In this document: in pieces, positions 1-7,530 of the stretch
Layout: every line of letters begins with the position of its first letter
Position numbering within the stretch: position 1 is the first letter of the stretch
NCBI GenBank assembly: GCA_964458385.1
Contig: CAYWIS010000176.1
Coordinates: 1 to 11,948 of the forward strand
Direction: 5' to 3'
Source: JAHWKS01 sp964458385
GTDB lineage: Bacteria; Planctomycetota; Planctomycetia; Pirellulales; Pirellulaceae
Length of the DNA: 11,948 bases
Made by a program: the position numbers and the translations under genes
The notes under the pieces: model-generated
Databases searched by the model: none
What the model saw: only the letters and a program-made list of their open reading frames with translations
Told to the model about the DNA's origin: nothing

Positions 1-1902
1 AAATAACGACTCCGATTTGTTCAAGGGGAAGGAAACACCGTTGGTGACGACGGTCTGGCCGATACGCACATGGGCGCCGAGCGTCGAATTGATTAAGTCA
101 ACATTGGCGTTACGATCTCCCACGACCAGATTACCCGACGCGACCGTATTGGCATGTTCAAGCGTCTTGTTGTAGTGGAGTTCAGCCATCCCCGCCACGC
201 CGCTAAAGAAAGCGTCGTCATTGCGGTACAACCAATAGCCAATGCTGCCATCCAGATACAGCGTTGTCTGATCGGTTAAACGACCCACGTGCCGTAAGCC
301 GGAACCATCGGGGTTCATCGACACGGCGCTCCCGTTCGTGTCGTAATCCAATTGGACGAATGCGTGGCCGAACACATTGTAACTGGGAGTAAAGAGGGCC
401 GCGACGTAAGGTGTGATATGAACGGCCTGGTTGTCAATTTCGATCAACTTCGTGCCATCCGCGAGAGACAAACTCACGTCTTCAGCGGTCGGTAACGTGA
501 GCCCCATGCCGAAGGCCATTTGCATAAGAGGCGCCTCATAGAACAGGAACTTGACGGCCAGACTCAAGTTCCCCATTTCCGCGCTTTCCAAATCGTTGGC
601 GGCGTCGGCGAGTATTTCGCTACTCAACGTTAACCCCATTGGTACGCGCACTTCAAAGGATGCAAGGTTCCCTAAGGGGCCAATAAACGTTTTCTCAAAA
701 CCCGGCGTAATTCGAGTTACATCGACGCCGCTTGTCAGCAATGGCACGCTCGAGAAGAACTGGTAGTCGAAGAACACACGGTTCTGAGGCCGTGCGCTAT
801 TGTTTTCGGCAAGTTTGACCTTACCGATGGCTCCGCCCGACCCGGGATTGGGAACCAAAATGCGGACCGGCTCAGGGAAGAATAGGTAGAACTGCTCTAT
901 AAAGAACTGGTCGCCCGTGTAGAACTCTCCTGGGTCGGGAATACCATTTGCATTAAGGTCAACAAGAATCGGCGTGTTGATGTTCGATAGGCCGTCACTA
1001 TATCCATCTTCGGTTGCTAACGTCGCTTCGCCACCTAGTAGCGTTACTGTGCCTCGAGCGCTTTCCTGTTGAATGGCGCGTAAGCGAATGGCATTCTGGG
1101 CGGTTGCGTCGCCCGTGTCGAGGCGGAAAGAGTCACCTGGCAACAGCGTCCCAATCTGCTGCCGCGTAATTGCTCCTCCTTGGGCATTGATGGATCCAAA
1201 GCCCCGTTGAGCGCCGATTACGTCGAACACGACCTGGGAATTGGGAATCGTAAACGACCGACTGAGAACATTGCCTTGTGGATCACGAACTTCGGTAACG
1301 ACCGGCTGGGGTTGAGCGGGAAGCGATTCGCCAAAGTTTCCGCCCCCGACCGGGAGAAACTCCACGACTCCCAAGCGTCCAGGTTGTTGGATAAGCACCA
1401 CGTCACCGGGGGCTCCAAAGAAATCGCCAATTGCATTGGGAATGGGGGCATCAGGCGCTGTGGGAGTGCCCGTTGCGCCCGAGAGCGAAGGTGTGTCGGC
1501 TGCTATATTGGCGGCTGCGGCGTCCATCTCCGCTGTTGGAGAACCTAAATCGCTCGGTTGTCTACGAGATGGGGTTTGTGTGTCACGATCCTGAGTCGAC
1601 CCATCGCGTCGTGTGGGAGGCGTTTGCGAGGTCGCGGGTGGTTGCGTAGGGAAATGCGGAGGGAGGGAATATCCTGGCGGGGCATAGGGCATTGCGGGAG
1701 GTAATCCCGGCGCGAAACTGGGTGGCAAACAGGGGCCACCAGGCGGACAGAACGCGCCTCCAGGAGCATAGGACGGATATTGGCCGTACGCCCATTGTGC
1801 CGAAGCGAGCGCGAACACCAATAAAATTCCGGTAACCCATCCTACCGGTATGGCTGCGTTGAGCGCGCAGCGCCACCCGTGTCCCCCCCGATGCACCTCC
1901 AT
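1..1902 (-). CDS. Secreted beta-barrel-like surface/outer-membrane protein, planctomycete type (C-terminus cut by window edge)
   Basis: An uninterrupted frame of 634 codons runs from an ATG at 1902 off the left edge, so the C-terminus is missing. A GGAG-like ribosome site lies about 8 bases before the ATG. Residues 1-40 form a signal peptide: a basic start (HRGGHGWR), a hydrophobic core around GILLVFALASA, and likely cleavage after ASA (35) or AYG (40). Residues 41-115 are low-complexity and rich in Pro, Gln and Thr, with CPPGGPC near 51-57. An IGDFFG motif sits near 157-162. Residues 315-326 form an EF-hand-like loop with D, N and E in ligand positions. From about 374 (NRVFFDYQFF) the sequence alternates short hydrophobic strands with turns (FEVRVPMGLTL, LAVKFLFYEA, ITPYVAALF), as in an outer-membrane beta barrel. 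It resembles a paralogous family of exported planctomycete proteins of unknown function; I recognise the type from memory, not from a search. Cell-surface barrel or porin is inference. Confidence 0.8.
   Translation of the reverse strand, partial: MEVHRGGHGWRCALNAAIPVGWVTGILLVFALASAQWAYGQYPSYAPGGAFCPPGGPCLPPSFAPGLPPAMPYAPPGYSLPPHFPTQPPATSQTPPTRRDGSTQDRDTQTPSRRQPSDLGSPTAEMDAAAANIAADTPSLSGATGTPTAPDAPIPNAIGDFFGAPGDVVLIQQPGRLGVVEFLPVGGGNFGESLPAQPQPVVTEVRDPQGNVLSRSFTIPNSQVVFDVIGAQRGFGSINAQGGAITRQQIGTLLPGDSFRLDTGDATAQNAIRLRAIQQESARGTVTLLGGEATLATEDGYSDGLSNINTPILVDLNANGIPDPGEFYTGDQFFIEQFYLFFPEPVRILVPNPGSGGAIGKVKLAENNSARPQNRVFFDYQFFSSVPLLTSGVDVTRITPGFEKTFIGPLGNLASFEVRVPMGLTLSSEILADAANDLESAEMGNLSLAVKFLFYEAPLMQMAFGMGLTLPTAEDVSLSLADGTKLIEIDNQAVHITPYVAALFTPSYNVFGHAFVQLDYDTNGSAVSMNPDGSGLRHVGRLTDQTTLYLDGSIGYWLYRNDDAFFSGVAGMAELHYNKTLEHANTVASGNLVVGDRNANVDLINSTLGAHVRIGQTVVTNGVSFPLNKSESLF
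925..960 (-). other. EF-hand/dockerin-like calcium-binding loop within the surface protein
   Basis: The twelve codons read DLNANGIPDPGE. Asp at position 1, Asn at 3 and 5, Gly at 6, a hydrophobic residue at 7, Asp at 9 and Glu at 12 match the canonical calcium-loop spacing. It lies between the N-terminal disordered segment and the barrel-like region (residues 315-326). Single loops of this DxNxNG type are common in exported planctomycete proteins. Calcium binding is inferred from the pattern only. Confidence 0.5.
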
Positions 1903-1936
1903 AGTACAGCTCCGACTCGCGAAAAGCTGGGAAGCT

Positions 1937-1955
1937 CGCTGCGCCTTGCGCAGCG
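1937..1955 (-). promoter_or_regulatory. GC-rich stem-loop in the 5' leader of the surface-protein gene
   Basis: A perfect 8-bp inverted repeat (CGCTGCGC and GCGCAGCG) encloses a 3-base loop, about 35 bases upstream of the ATG at 1902. In the mRNA it would make a stable short hairpin just ahead of the ribosome site. No T tract follows on the minus strand, so it is not a standard intrinsic terminator. A role in mRNA stability or translation is inference. Confidence 0.45.
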
Positions 1956-1991
1956 TTCGTCACGGTCCCTTTATGGAACGATCAGTGCGCA

Positions 1992-2018
1992 CGATCGGCA
2001 CAATCGTTACGATCATTA
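1992..2018. repeat. Three degenerate 9-bp tandem repeats upstream of the surface-protein gene
   Basis: On the plus strand the units read CGATCGGCA, CAATCGTTA and CGATCATTA, sharing a C-(G/A)-ATC core at 9-bp steps. Another CGATCA lies at 1979-1984, separated from the first unit by a GTGCGCAC palindrome that shares one base with it. The block is about 90-116 bp upstream of the start codon. It could be an array of regulator sites, but nothing here identifies a regulator. Confidence 0.4.
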
Positions 2019-2061
2019 TCGCCCTTAAGGCCGCCCCCCCTTGAGCAGCGCCGCAGATTTT

Positions 2062-2072
2062 ACCGATTCGGT
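2062..2072. promoter_or_regulatory. 11-bp palindrome, possible operator or promoter-associated site
   Basis: ACCGATTCGGT is palindromic with 5-bp arms around one central base. On the minus strand it is followed at once by AAAATCTGCGGCG, giving a TAAAAT hexamer that could serve as a -10 element for the surface-protein gene. No good -35 is visible, so the role is a guess. Confidence 0.25.
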
Positions 2073-2275
2073 GTAGGCGGATAGGACGCTGGTAATCCCC
2101 AATTGGTAGGCGCGTACAAGCACGCCCGCGAGGACCGTGGCTCCCCGGATTCTCACCCGAAGGGTAACGCCGATTGTCACCGCATGTACATTCGCCCCGT
2201 GCGGACGGCGTAGGAAGGCGCCCTTAAATCGGAAACATGTACGCATGACGCCGCTGGCGCGTAGCGCACCGCGGG

Positions 2276-5200
2276 TCATTTCAGCGATTGCAGATAGGCC
2301 AGAAGATCGGCCAGCTGTTCGCGGGTCATCACGTTCTCCAATCCGGCGGGCATGACCGAGACGGAACTTGGAGCCATGTGCTCTATCTCAGCCCGTGTTA
2401 GGCGCACTTCCGTCTGTTGTGGTGTTCGAATTTGGATTGTTTCCGCGGTTTCTGAAGTAATCACTCCCGTGTAAACCTTTCCATCTACGGTTGTGATGGC
2501 GTAACTTTCGAATCCGCGTGCAAGCGACGCGCTGGGAAACAACACTGCTTCTAACAAATCCCGCCGAGATCGCCGTTGACCGACCGTAGAAAGATCTGGC
2601 CCAATTTGCCCACCCGATGATTCGGCGCGATGGCATGAGGCGCATGCGGCACGTTGTCCGAAAAATACCGTCTTTCCGCGTTCACGGTCGCCCTCGCCCA
2701 AAACTTGCTCGAGTTCCGCCAAGCGTTGATGTCGGTCGGCCTCGGCCGCCACCAAACGTTCAAAAATCGGCTTAGCGGCAGTGGTAGCCGAAGGGGGAAA
2801 GTTGGCGAGCAATTCGCGAATTCGCGACGCCGAAAGGCTCGCGACTCCTGGCGATTTCGCCAAAGCGGCAACTAACCGCAATCCCAACGCTTCGTCGCCG
2901 CCACTTTCAAACGCCGCCAACAACGCAGGCAACTCCAATGGGCCTAACTGAGGCACAAGGTCCACAATTGCTAACAATTGTTCGCTGCTGAGCGCTGCGG
3001 CGCCCAATCCACGAGCCGCTGCTAATCGCTGAATCGGCGGGCGCTCGGAACGAAGTTGTTCGTTTAGCAAGGCGAACGCCGCATCGTCCAAAGTGCGGCC
3101 GCCTGCCGCTGCCGCGATTGCCTCGACCCGTAAGTCTTCTGGCCAGCGTGAGTTGCTACCGACCGATAATAAGGCATTTGCAAAGTCCTGGGCATCAATT
3201 GCCGCTGCCGTGGCAACGGCCTGCCGCACCAGGCTTTCCTCGGCGCTGGCCAGGGCGGTAGTAAGACCCTGACGCCACGCCTCGGGAAGCGGTTTCAAGC
3301 CGCTTCTCGCAATGCACTCCAATAAAAGGCGGCGCGTCGACGACGGGATCTGCCCATTACCCAGCATTTCTGCGACAAGCGCTTGGATTTGCGGATCCGT
3401 TCGGAACGCAACCACGGCGCCTCGTACGGTGGATTGTTGACCGGAGGTTAAAGCCTCCTCCTGCAAAAGGCGTGAAAGCAAGGCACGGGCTTCTTCGCCC
3501 CAATCGGCGTGTCGACCGATTACTTCGAGCGCTGCAGTTTGGAGAGGAGCGTCGTCGGTATCCAGCAACGGCGCGACCTCGGCCTGCGTTAGATTCCCAT
3601 GCTCCATTCGGTCCAAGGCGATAAGGGCGCCGCGTCGCACACGCGGACTAGCATCGTTGAGACCAGCCAACGTCGGCTGACGAGCATCAATTTCGATGAG
3701 CGCAAAAATAGCCGCATGTTCGGCCACTCGGTCAAGGTCGGCGCCTAGCATTGCGAGAAGCGCCGGAACCGCGCGCGGATCGCCGATTTGTCCCAGCGAA
3801 GTCGCCGCCTGTCGACGTACCGGCGGAGATCCGTTGGCCGTCAGTTCACATAGTTGCGGAACTGACTCTTGGTCTTTTACAGCTCCGGCTCCCATGGCGG
3901 CCGCTTGGCGGACTCGGTCGTCCTCATCGTTCAAGGCCACGCGAAGCGCTGCTTTCGCCGCCGGCGATCCGATGCGCGTGAGTGCCCATACCGCGTTAAT
4001 GCGGGCAGTTACATTCTCGTGTTCGAGAAGTGTGGAAAGATTGGGAACGGCGTCGGCGCCACGTTTGACCAGTTCGTCGATTGCGCGCTCACGTACAGCA
4101 AAGCGAGAATCGCTCAGGTACGAAACTAACGCGGAAGGCGTTAGGGATTTCCAGGCAATCGACTGACCTCGAGGATCGGAAACCGGAGGAGCGTCTTTCC
4201 GCCGCACGCGATAGATCGCGCCAAGGATGTTCGGTTTTGCAATCTGTGAAGTCGGACACCCGATCCGGAACCAGCCTCCTGTGTCAATCACGAGCAAACT
4301 GCCGTCGGCGTCTTCCAGACAGTCTGTTGGATGGAAGTCAGCGCTATCGGCAGTGAAGAAGTCCGTCACGCTGGCGCGATATGTCGATCCATGGCGGCTT
4401 AACGTCGCTCGCACGACTTTATGGGTATTGAACTCCGTGATAAAGAAATTGTCGCGATAGTCTGCGCCGAAAACGCCGCTGCGATACCTGGTGGTTCCCG
4501 AAACTGCAACGTGACCCAAATTGTGAACTTCGGTAAGCAAATCACCGGTGCGGCGAAATTCGGCAATGCACTGTGGCTGGTCGTATCGGGGATAGACTCC
4601 CCCATGGATCCAATGAACCAGGCAGTCGCCGCGCTCCCGGTAGAAGAGATTTACCGTTCCCAGCATGTCGCCTTCCGTGGTGAAGTCGATTTCTACCGGA
4701 TTATCCATGCCGCCGCCGCAATGGACACGCACATCGCTTCCATCCGGTCGGCAAGAGAAGATGCGTGCGGCAAGTCCCTTACTGATTACCTCGCCATTTT
4801 CTTCAGTGAATTCATGGCCGTGGCGACCATCGCACCAATAGATGCGGCCTTCTGGACCTTGGAAGCAACCATGAATGTCGGCGGCATTTCCGGTGTAGCC
4901 GAATTTGGAGACCAGCACGTCACGACGATCGGCGACGCCGTCACCGTCCGTGTCCTCTAATCGCCAAATGTTCGGAGGAGACGCCACATACAGCGCCCCA
5001 TCCCGCCACAGGGCCCCTTGGGGAAAGGTCATCTTGTCGGCAAAGATCGTGCTGGTGTCGAATACTCCGTCGCCATCGGTGTCCTCCAACCGGCGAATGA
5101 AGTTGGGGAGTTGTGCTTCAAGGTCGGCCGCCCGCAAGTTCTGACCGGCGCTTTCTGCGATATACAAACGTCCCTGGTCATCGAACGTGGCCATCATTGG

Positions 5201-5350
5201 GTGCCGCACGAGCGGTGGAGCCGCCGCCACCGTAACCTCGAACCCGTCCGGAACATGGATCCGGGGAGGCTGAAAGGATGTTGTGTCGGCCAGACTGTTT
5301 CCCACCAGGGCAAAGACGCATCCTGCGACCGTAAGCATACAACGCAGCAT
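2276..5350 (-). CDS. PVC-type secreted propeller/HEAT-repeat/c-type cytochrome protein (putative membrane-bound dehydrogenase family)
   Basis: The 1024-residue product has four parts. Residues 1-21 are a signal peptide (hydrophobic VAGCVFALVG, cleavage after SLA). Residues 30-385 are a propeller-like domain of the Pirellula/Verrucomicrobium 'membrane-bound dehydrogenase' type, carrying two DTDGDG loops (91-96, 133-138) typical of it. Residues 405-880 form an Ala/Leu-rich HEAT-repeat solenoid. The C-terminal haem domain has CASCH at 903-907 (haem attachment, His907 proximal ligand) and an MPAGL Met near 1000 as likely distal ligand. The family is restricted mainly to Planctomycetes and Verrucomicrobia and is thought to act in periplasmic electron transfer, perhaps coupled to sugar oxidation; its substrate is unknown. 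I chose the ATG at 5350 because a GGAG lies 8 bases upstream and a signal peptide follows. The same frame stays open to 5719, but that extension would overlap nagB and hide the signal peptide. It is divergent from nagB-lmbE. Confidence 0.93.
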   Translation of the reverse strand: MLRCMLTVAGCVFALVGNSLADTTSFQPPRIHVPDGFEVTVAAAPPLVRHPMMATFDDQGRLYIAESAGQNLRAADLEAQLPNFIRRLEDTDGDGVFDTSTIFADKMTFPQGALWRDGALYVASPPNIWRLEDTDGDGVADRRDVLVSKFGYTGNAADIHGCFQGPEGRIYWCDGRHGHEFTEENGEVISKGLAARIFSCRPDGSDVRVHCGGGMDNPVEIDFTTEGDMLGTVNLFYRERGDCLVHWIHGGVYPRYDQPQCIAEFRRTGDLLTEVHNLGHVAVSGTTRYRSGVFGADYRDNFFITEFNTHKVVRATLSRHGSTYRASVTDFFTADSADFHPTDCLEDADGSLLVIDTGGWFRIGCPTSQIAKPNILGAIYRVRRKDAPPVSDPRGQSIAWKSLTPSALVSYLSDSRFAVRERAIDELVKRGADAVPNLSTLLEHENVTARINAVWALTRIGSPAAKAALRVALNDEDDRVRQAAAMGAGAVKDQESVPQLCELTANGSPPVRRQAATSLGQIGDPRAVPALLAMLGADLDRVAEHAAIFALIEIDARQPTLAGLNDASPRVRRGALIALDRMEHGNLTQAEVAPLLDTDDAPLQTAALEVIGRHADWGEEARALLSRLLQEEALTSGQQSTVRGAVVAFRTDPQIQALVAEMLGNGQIPSSTRRLLLECIARSGLKPLPEAWRQGLTTALASAEESLVRQAVATAAAIDAQDFANALLSVGSNSRWPEDLRVEAIAAAAGGRTLDDAAFALLNEQLRSERPPIQRLAAARGLGAAALSSEQLLAIVDLVPQLGPLELPALLAAFESGGDEALGLRLVAALAKSPGVASLSASRIRELLANFPPSATTAAKPIFERLVAAEADRHQRLAELEQVLGEGDRERGKTVFFGQRAACASCHRAESSGGQIGPDLSTVGQRRSRRDLLEAVLFPSASLARGFESYAITTVDGKVYTGVITSETAETIQIRTPQQTEVRLTRAEIEHMAPSSVSVMPAGLENVMTREQLADLLAYLQSLK

Positions 5351-5632
5351 GAAGTTGTCTCCGAAGATTGTCAGCGGGGCGCCAAAGGCGTCACTATGAT
5401 AGCAACCACGATGAACCAATGCATCTATTAGCCCCTTCCGCCGATCGGATGGGAAAAGACTTATATCGCCGTGGGGGATGCAACCGGGGCGCATCGACGA
5501 CAAATATTGACCTACAAAAACCGGTATCCCTCCCCAAATGGACCAATGGCGGGCGAGACAATGTTTTGGCATACTAGGCAGAGGCCGAACTTTGGCTGGT
5601 TCGCCGTCCCTCGTTTTGCCTTCCACAATACT
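5351..5632. promoter_or_regulatory. Divergent intergenic region between the cytochrome/HEAT gene and nagB-lmbE
   Basis: Two genes diverge from this 282-bp gap, so promoters for both are expected here. It contains an 8-bp palindrome, CCGATCGG, at 5441-5448, which shares its CGATCG core with the repeats near 1992. I could not find a -35/-10 pair with good spacing for either direction. In-frame alternative nagB starts lie inside (GTG 5471, ATG 5546, ATG 5561), so the coding boundary on the right is uncertain. Confidence 0.4.
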
Positions 5633-7513
5633 ATGCCCGACAACCGTTGCGCCCGGCTTGTGCCGGAAACCCACCCCCCCTGCTACGTGTTTGAGACTCC
5701 AGCCGAATTGGCTCGTCATGTGGCCTTACAAATCGCGAACGTAATCCGCGAACGCAATGCGCTTGGGCGTAACGCGGTATTGGGGCTTCCCACCGGTTCA
5801 ACCCCGGTGAGCGTTTACCGGGAACTAATTCGTATGCACAAGGAGGAGGGGCTCGATTTTTCCCGAGTCGTCACCTTCAACTTGGACGAATACTACGGCG
5901 TTGATCCTAGCCAACTTCAAAGCTATCACCGGTGGATGCAGGATCATTTCTTCTCGCATGTGAACATCCCGCCGCAGAACACCCATATTCCTGATGGAAC
6001 AATACCAGCCGACCGGATTGCGGAACATTGCCGCCGATATGAGGAGATGATCCGTGAGGCTGGTGGAATCGACCTGATGCTGTTGGGGATCGGTCGCAAC
6101 GGTCATATTGGTTTCAACGAGCCGTTTTCGCCGACCAATAGCCGAACTCGTCTAGTGACGCTCGATCCAATTACCCGTCGCGACGCGGCGAGCGATTTCT
6201 TTGGGGAAGACAATGTCCCCACTCATGCGATCACGATGGGTTTGGCGACGATTTTCGAAGCTCGCAAGATCCTTTTGTTGGCTCTAGGCGAACATAAGGC
6301 GAAGATCATTCGCGAAACCGTCGAACGACCTGCGTCGGACCGCGTTCCGGCGAGCATTCTCCAGCGTCACCCCGACACAGTTGTCCTCTTAGACAGCGCC
6401 GCGGCCGGTGAACTATCGGGTTGGGCTACTCCCTGGGTTACGGGACCGGTCAAGTGGGACGAATCGCTCATCAAGCGCGCGGTTATTTGGCTGTGCGAGC
6501 AAACAGGGAAGGCGCTCCTTAAGCTCGACGACGACGACTTCCGCAATCACAGCCTTCATCAATTACTTCGCACCCATGGGCCTGCGCAAAAAGTGGCGCA
6601 CGATGTGTTCCGCTGGCTGATGGACACCATCGAATATCATCCAGCGGGACGCGATCCCAAGCGAGTGATCTGCTTTAGCCCCCACCCCGATGATGATGTG
6701 ATCAGCATGGGCGGCTCGCTGATTCGGTTGGTGGAAGATGGGCACGAAGTGCACATCGCATACATGACCAGTGGCAATATTGCCGTCTTCGACCACGATG
6801 CTCGGCGCATCGCAGACCTAGTGACAGAATACAACCGACTGTTCGGAATTGATGTAGAGAAGTCGCGCGAAGTCGAACGCCAGGTTTACGAAGGATTAGC
6901 TAACAAACAACCCGGGCGGCCCGACATCGAGCAGGTACGGACCATTAAAGGTTTGATTCGTTGGAGCGAAGCCAAAGCGGCCGCCATTAAGGTTGGCTGT
7001 CGTGAAGAATGCTTGCATTTCCTTGACCTGCCGTTTTACCGAACCGGCACCGTCGCCAAGAATCCGGTGGGCGAGGAAGATGTGCAAATCATTCGGGAGT
7101 TGATTGAAAGGGTTCAGCCACATCAGATCTATGTGGCTGGCGACCTTTCCGACCCGCATGGCACCCATCGCGTGTGCGCTGAGGCCATTTTCCAAGCACT
7201 CTGGGGGATGCAGCGCGATGGTCTGGAAACTCCCGAGGTTTTACTCTATCGAGGGGCTTGGCAGGAGTACGAACTCCACGAAATCGAAATTGCCGTGCCG
7301 CTTAGCCCCAGCGACCTGCTGCTGAAACGCAAGGCAATCTTCATGCACGAGAGTCAGAAGGACGAGGCTCTCTTCCCAGGTTCAGATCCGCGTGAATTTT
7401 GGCAGCGTGCCGAGGATCGTAACAAAGGCACTGCCGACCGCTATAACCAACTGGGATTACCTGAGTACTTCGCCATGGAGGCGTTTGTTCGCTGGAAGGG
7501 GAAGCCGATTTAA
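5633..7513 (+). CDS. nagB: Glucosamine-6-phosphate deaminase fused to LmbE/PIG-L-family deacetylase
   Basis: This 626-residue protein joins two enzymes. Residues 8-265 are NagB (glucosamine-6-phosphate to fructose-6-phosphate plus ammonia): GLPTGSTP phosphate loop (51-58), NLDEYYG with catalytic Asp85, and GIGRNGHIGFNEP with His158 and Glu163. The E. coli Asp141 position is Asn156, as I recall for other bacterial NagB proteins. Residues 345-515 are an LmbE/PIG-L zinc deacetylase: SPHPDDD with His351 and Asp354 as metal ligands, and DPHGTH (508-512) supplying the third His. The C-terminus (to 626) includes LYRGAWQEYE and the HESQKD segment usual in this fusion. The fusion is about 2.5 times the length of NagB alone and is known from Bacteroidetes and planctomycetes. 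The deacetylase half may remove N-acetyl groups to supply NagB, but its substrate is unproven. No signal peptide, so cytoplasmic. I chose ATG 5633 because homologues begin near here; it lacks a clear Shine-Dalgarno, so 5561, 5546 or GTG 5471 remain possible. Confidence 0.9.
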   Translation: MPDNRCARLVPETHPPCYVFETPAELARHVALQIANVIRERNALGRNAVLGLPTGSTPVSVYRELIRMHKEEGLDFSRVVTFNLDEYYGVDPSQLQSYHRWMQDHFFSHVNIPPQNTHIPDGTIPADRIAEHCRRYEEMIREAGGIDLMLLGIGRNGHIGFNEPFSPTNSRTRLVTLDPITRRDAASDFFGEDNVPTHAITMGLATIFEARKILLLALGEHKAKIIRETVERPASDRVPASILQRHPDTVVLLDSAAAGELSGWATPWVTGPVKWDESLIKRAVIWLCEQTGKALLKLDDDDFRNHSLHQLLRTHGPAQKVAHDVFRWLMDTIEYHPAGRDPKRVICFSPHPDDDVISMGGSLIRLVEDGHEVHIAYMTSGNIAVFDHDARRIADLVTEYNRLFGIDVEKSREVERQVYEGLANKQPGRPDIEQVRTIKGLIRWSEAKAAAIKVGCREECLHFLDLPFYRTGTVAKNPVGEEDVQIIRELIERVQPHQIYVAGDLSDPHGTHRVCAEAIFQALWGMQRDGLETPEVLLYRGAWQEYELHEIEIAVPLSPSDLLLKRKAIFMHESQKDEALFPGSDPREFWQRAEDRNKGTADRYNQLGLPEYFAMEAFVRWKGKPI

Positions 7514-7530
7514 CATCGGATCGGACCACG

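Larger units (their letters stand above)
1903..2275. other. Intergenic leader region between the surface-protein gene and the cytochrome/HEAT gene
   Basis: This 373-bp gap lies between two minus-strand genes and should hold the promoter and 5' leader of the surface-protein gene. Seen here: a short GC hairpin (1937-1955), a GTGCGCAC palindrome (1985-1992), three degenerate 9-bp repeats (1992-2018), a C7 run (2034-2040), and an 11-bp palindrome, ACCGATTCGGT (2062-2072). On the minus strand, possible -10-like hexamers are GATAAT (2015-2020) and TAAAAT just after the 11-bp palindrome; neither has a convincing -35. An 84-codon ORF (2025-2279, minus) overlaps the upstream stop codon. It is Arg-rich at its N-terminus and is probably not coding, although its end faintly resembles YidD. 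I see no tRNA and no convincing intrinsic terminator. Confidence 0.5.

Noticed and set aside
1583..1963. 126-codon minus-strand ORF overlapping the surface-protein start
   Set aside because: It begins with GTG and runs out of frame through the Pro-rich region, giving an Arg-rich composition; the alternative frame has a signal peptide and stays open for 634 codons.
4421..4960. 179-codon plus-strand ORF inside the cytochrome/HEAT gene
   Set aside because: It lies antisense to the strongly conserved propeller domain, has no ribosome site or recognisable motif, and is best explained as a shadow of the real gene.
5318..5350. Possible lipobox (VAGC, residues 8-11) in the cytochrome/HEAT protein
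   Set aside because: The Cys comes after only ten residues, before the hydrophobic core is complete; a standard signal peptidase I site after SLA fits better.
5351..5719. N-terminal extension of the cytochrome/HEAT frame (123 extra codons)
   Set aside because: It overlaps nagB on the other strand, shows no domain-like sequence, and would bury the signal peptide that starts at 5350 behind a good ribosome site.
6086..6124. Asn156 in place of the E. coli NagB Asp141 as a sign of a dead enzyme
   Set aside because: GIGxNGHIGFNEP with Asn here is, as I recall, common in other bacterial NagB proteins, and the other catalytic residues are intact.
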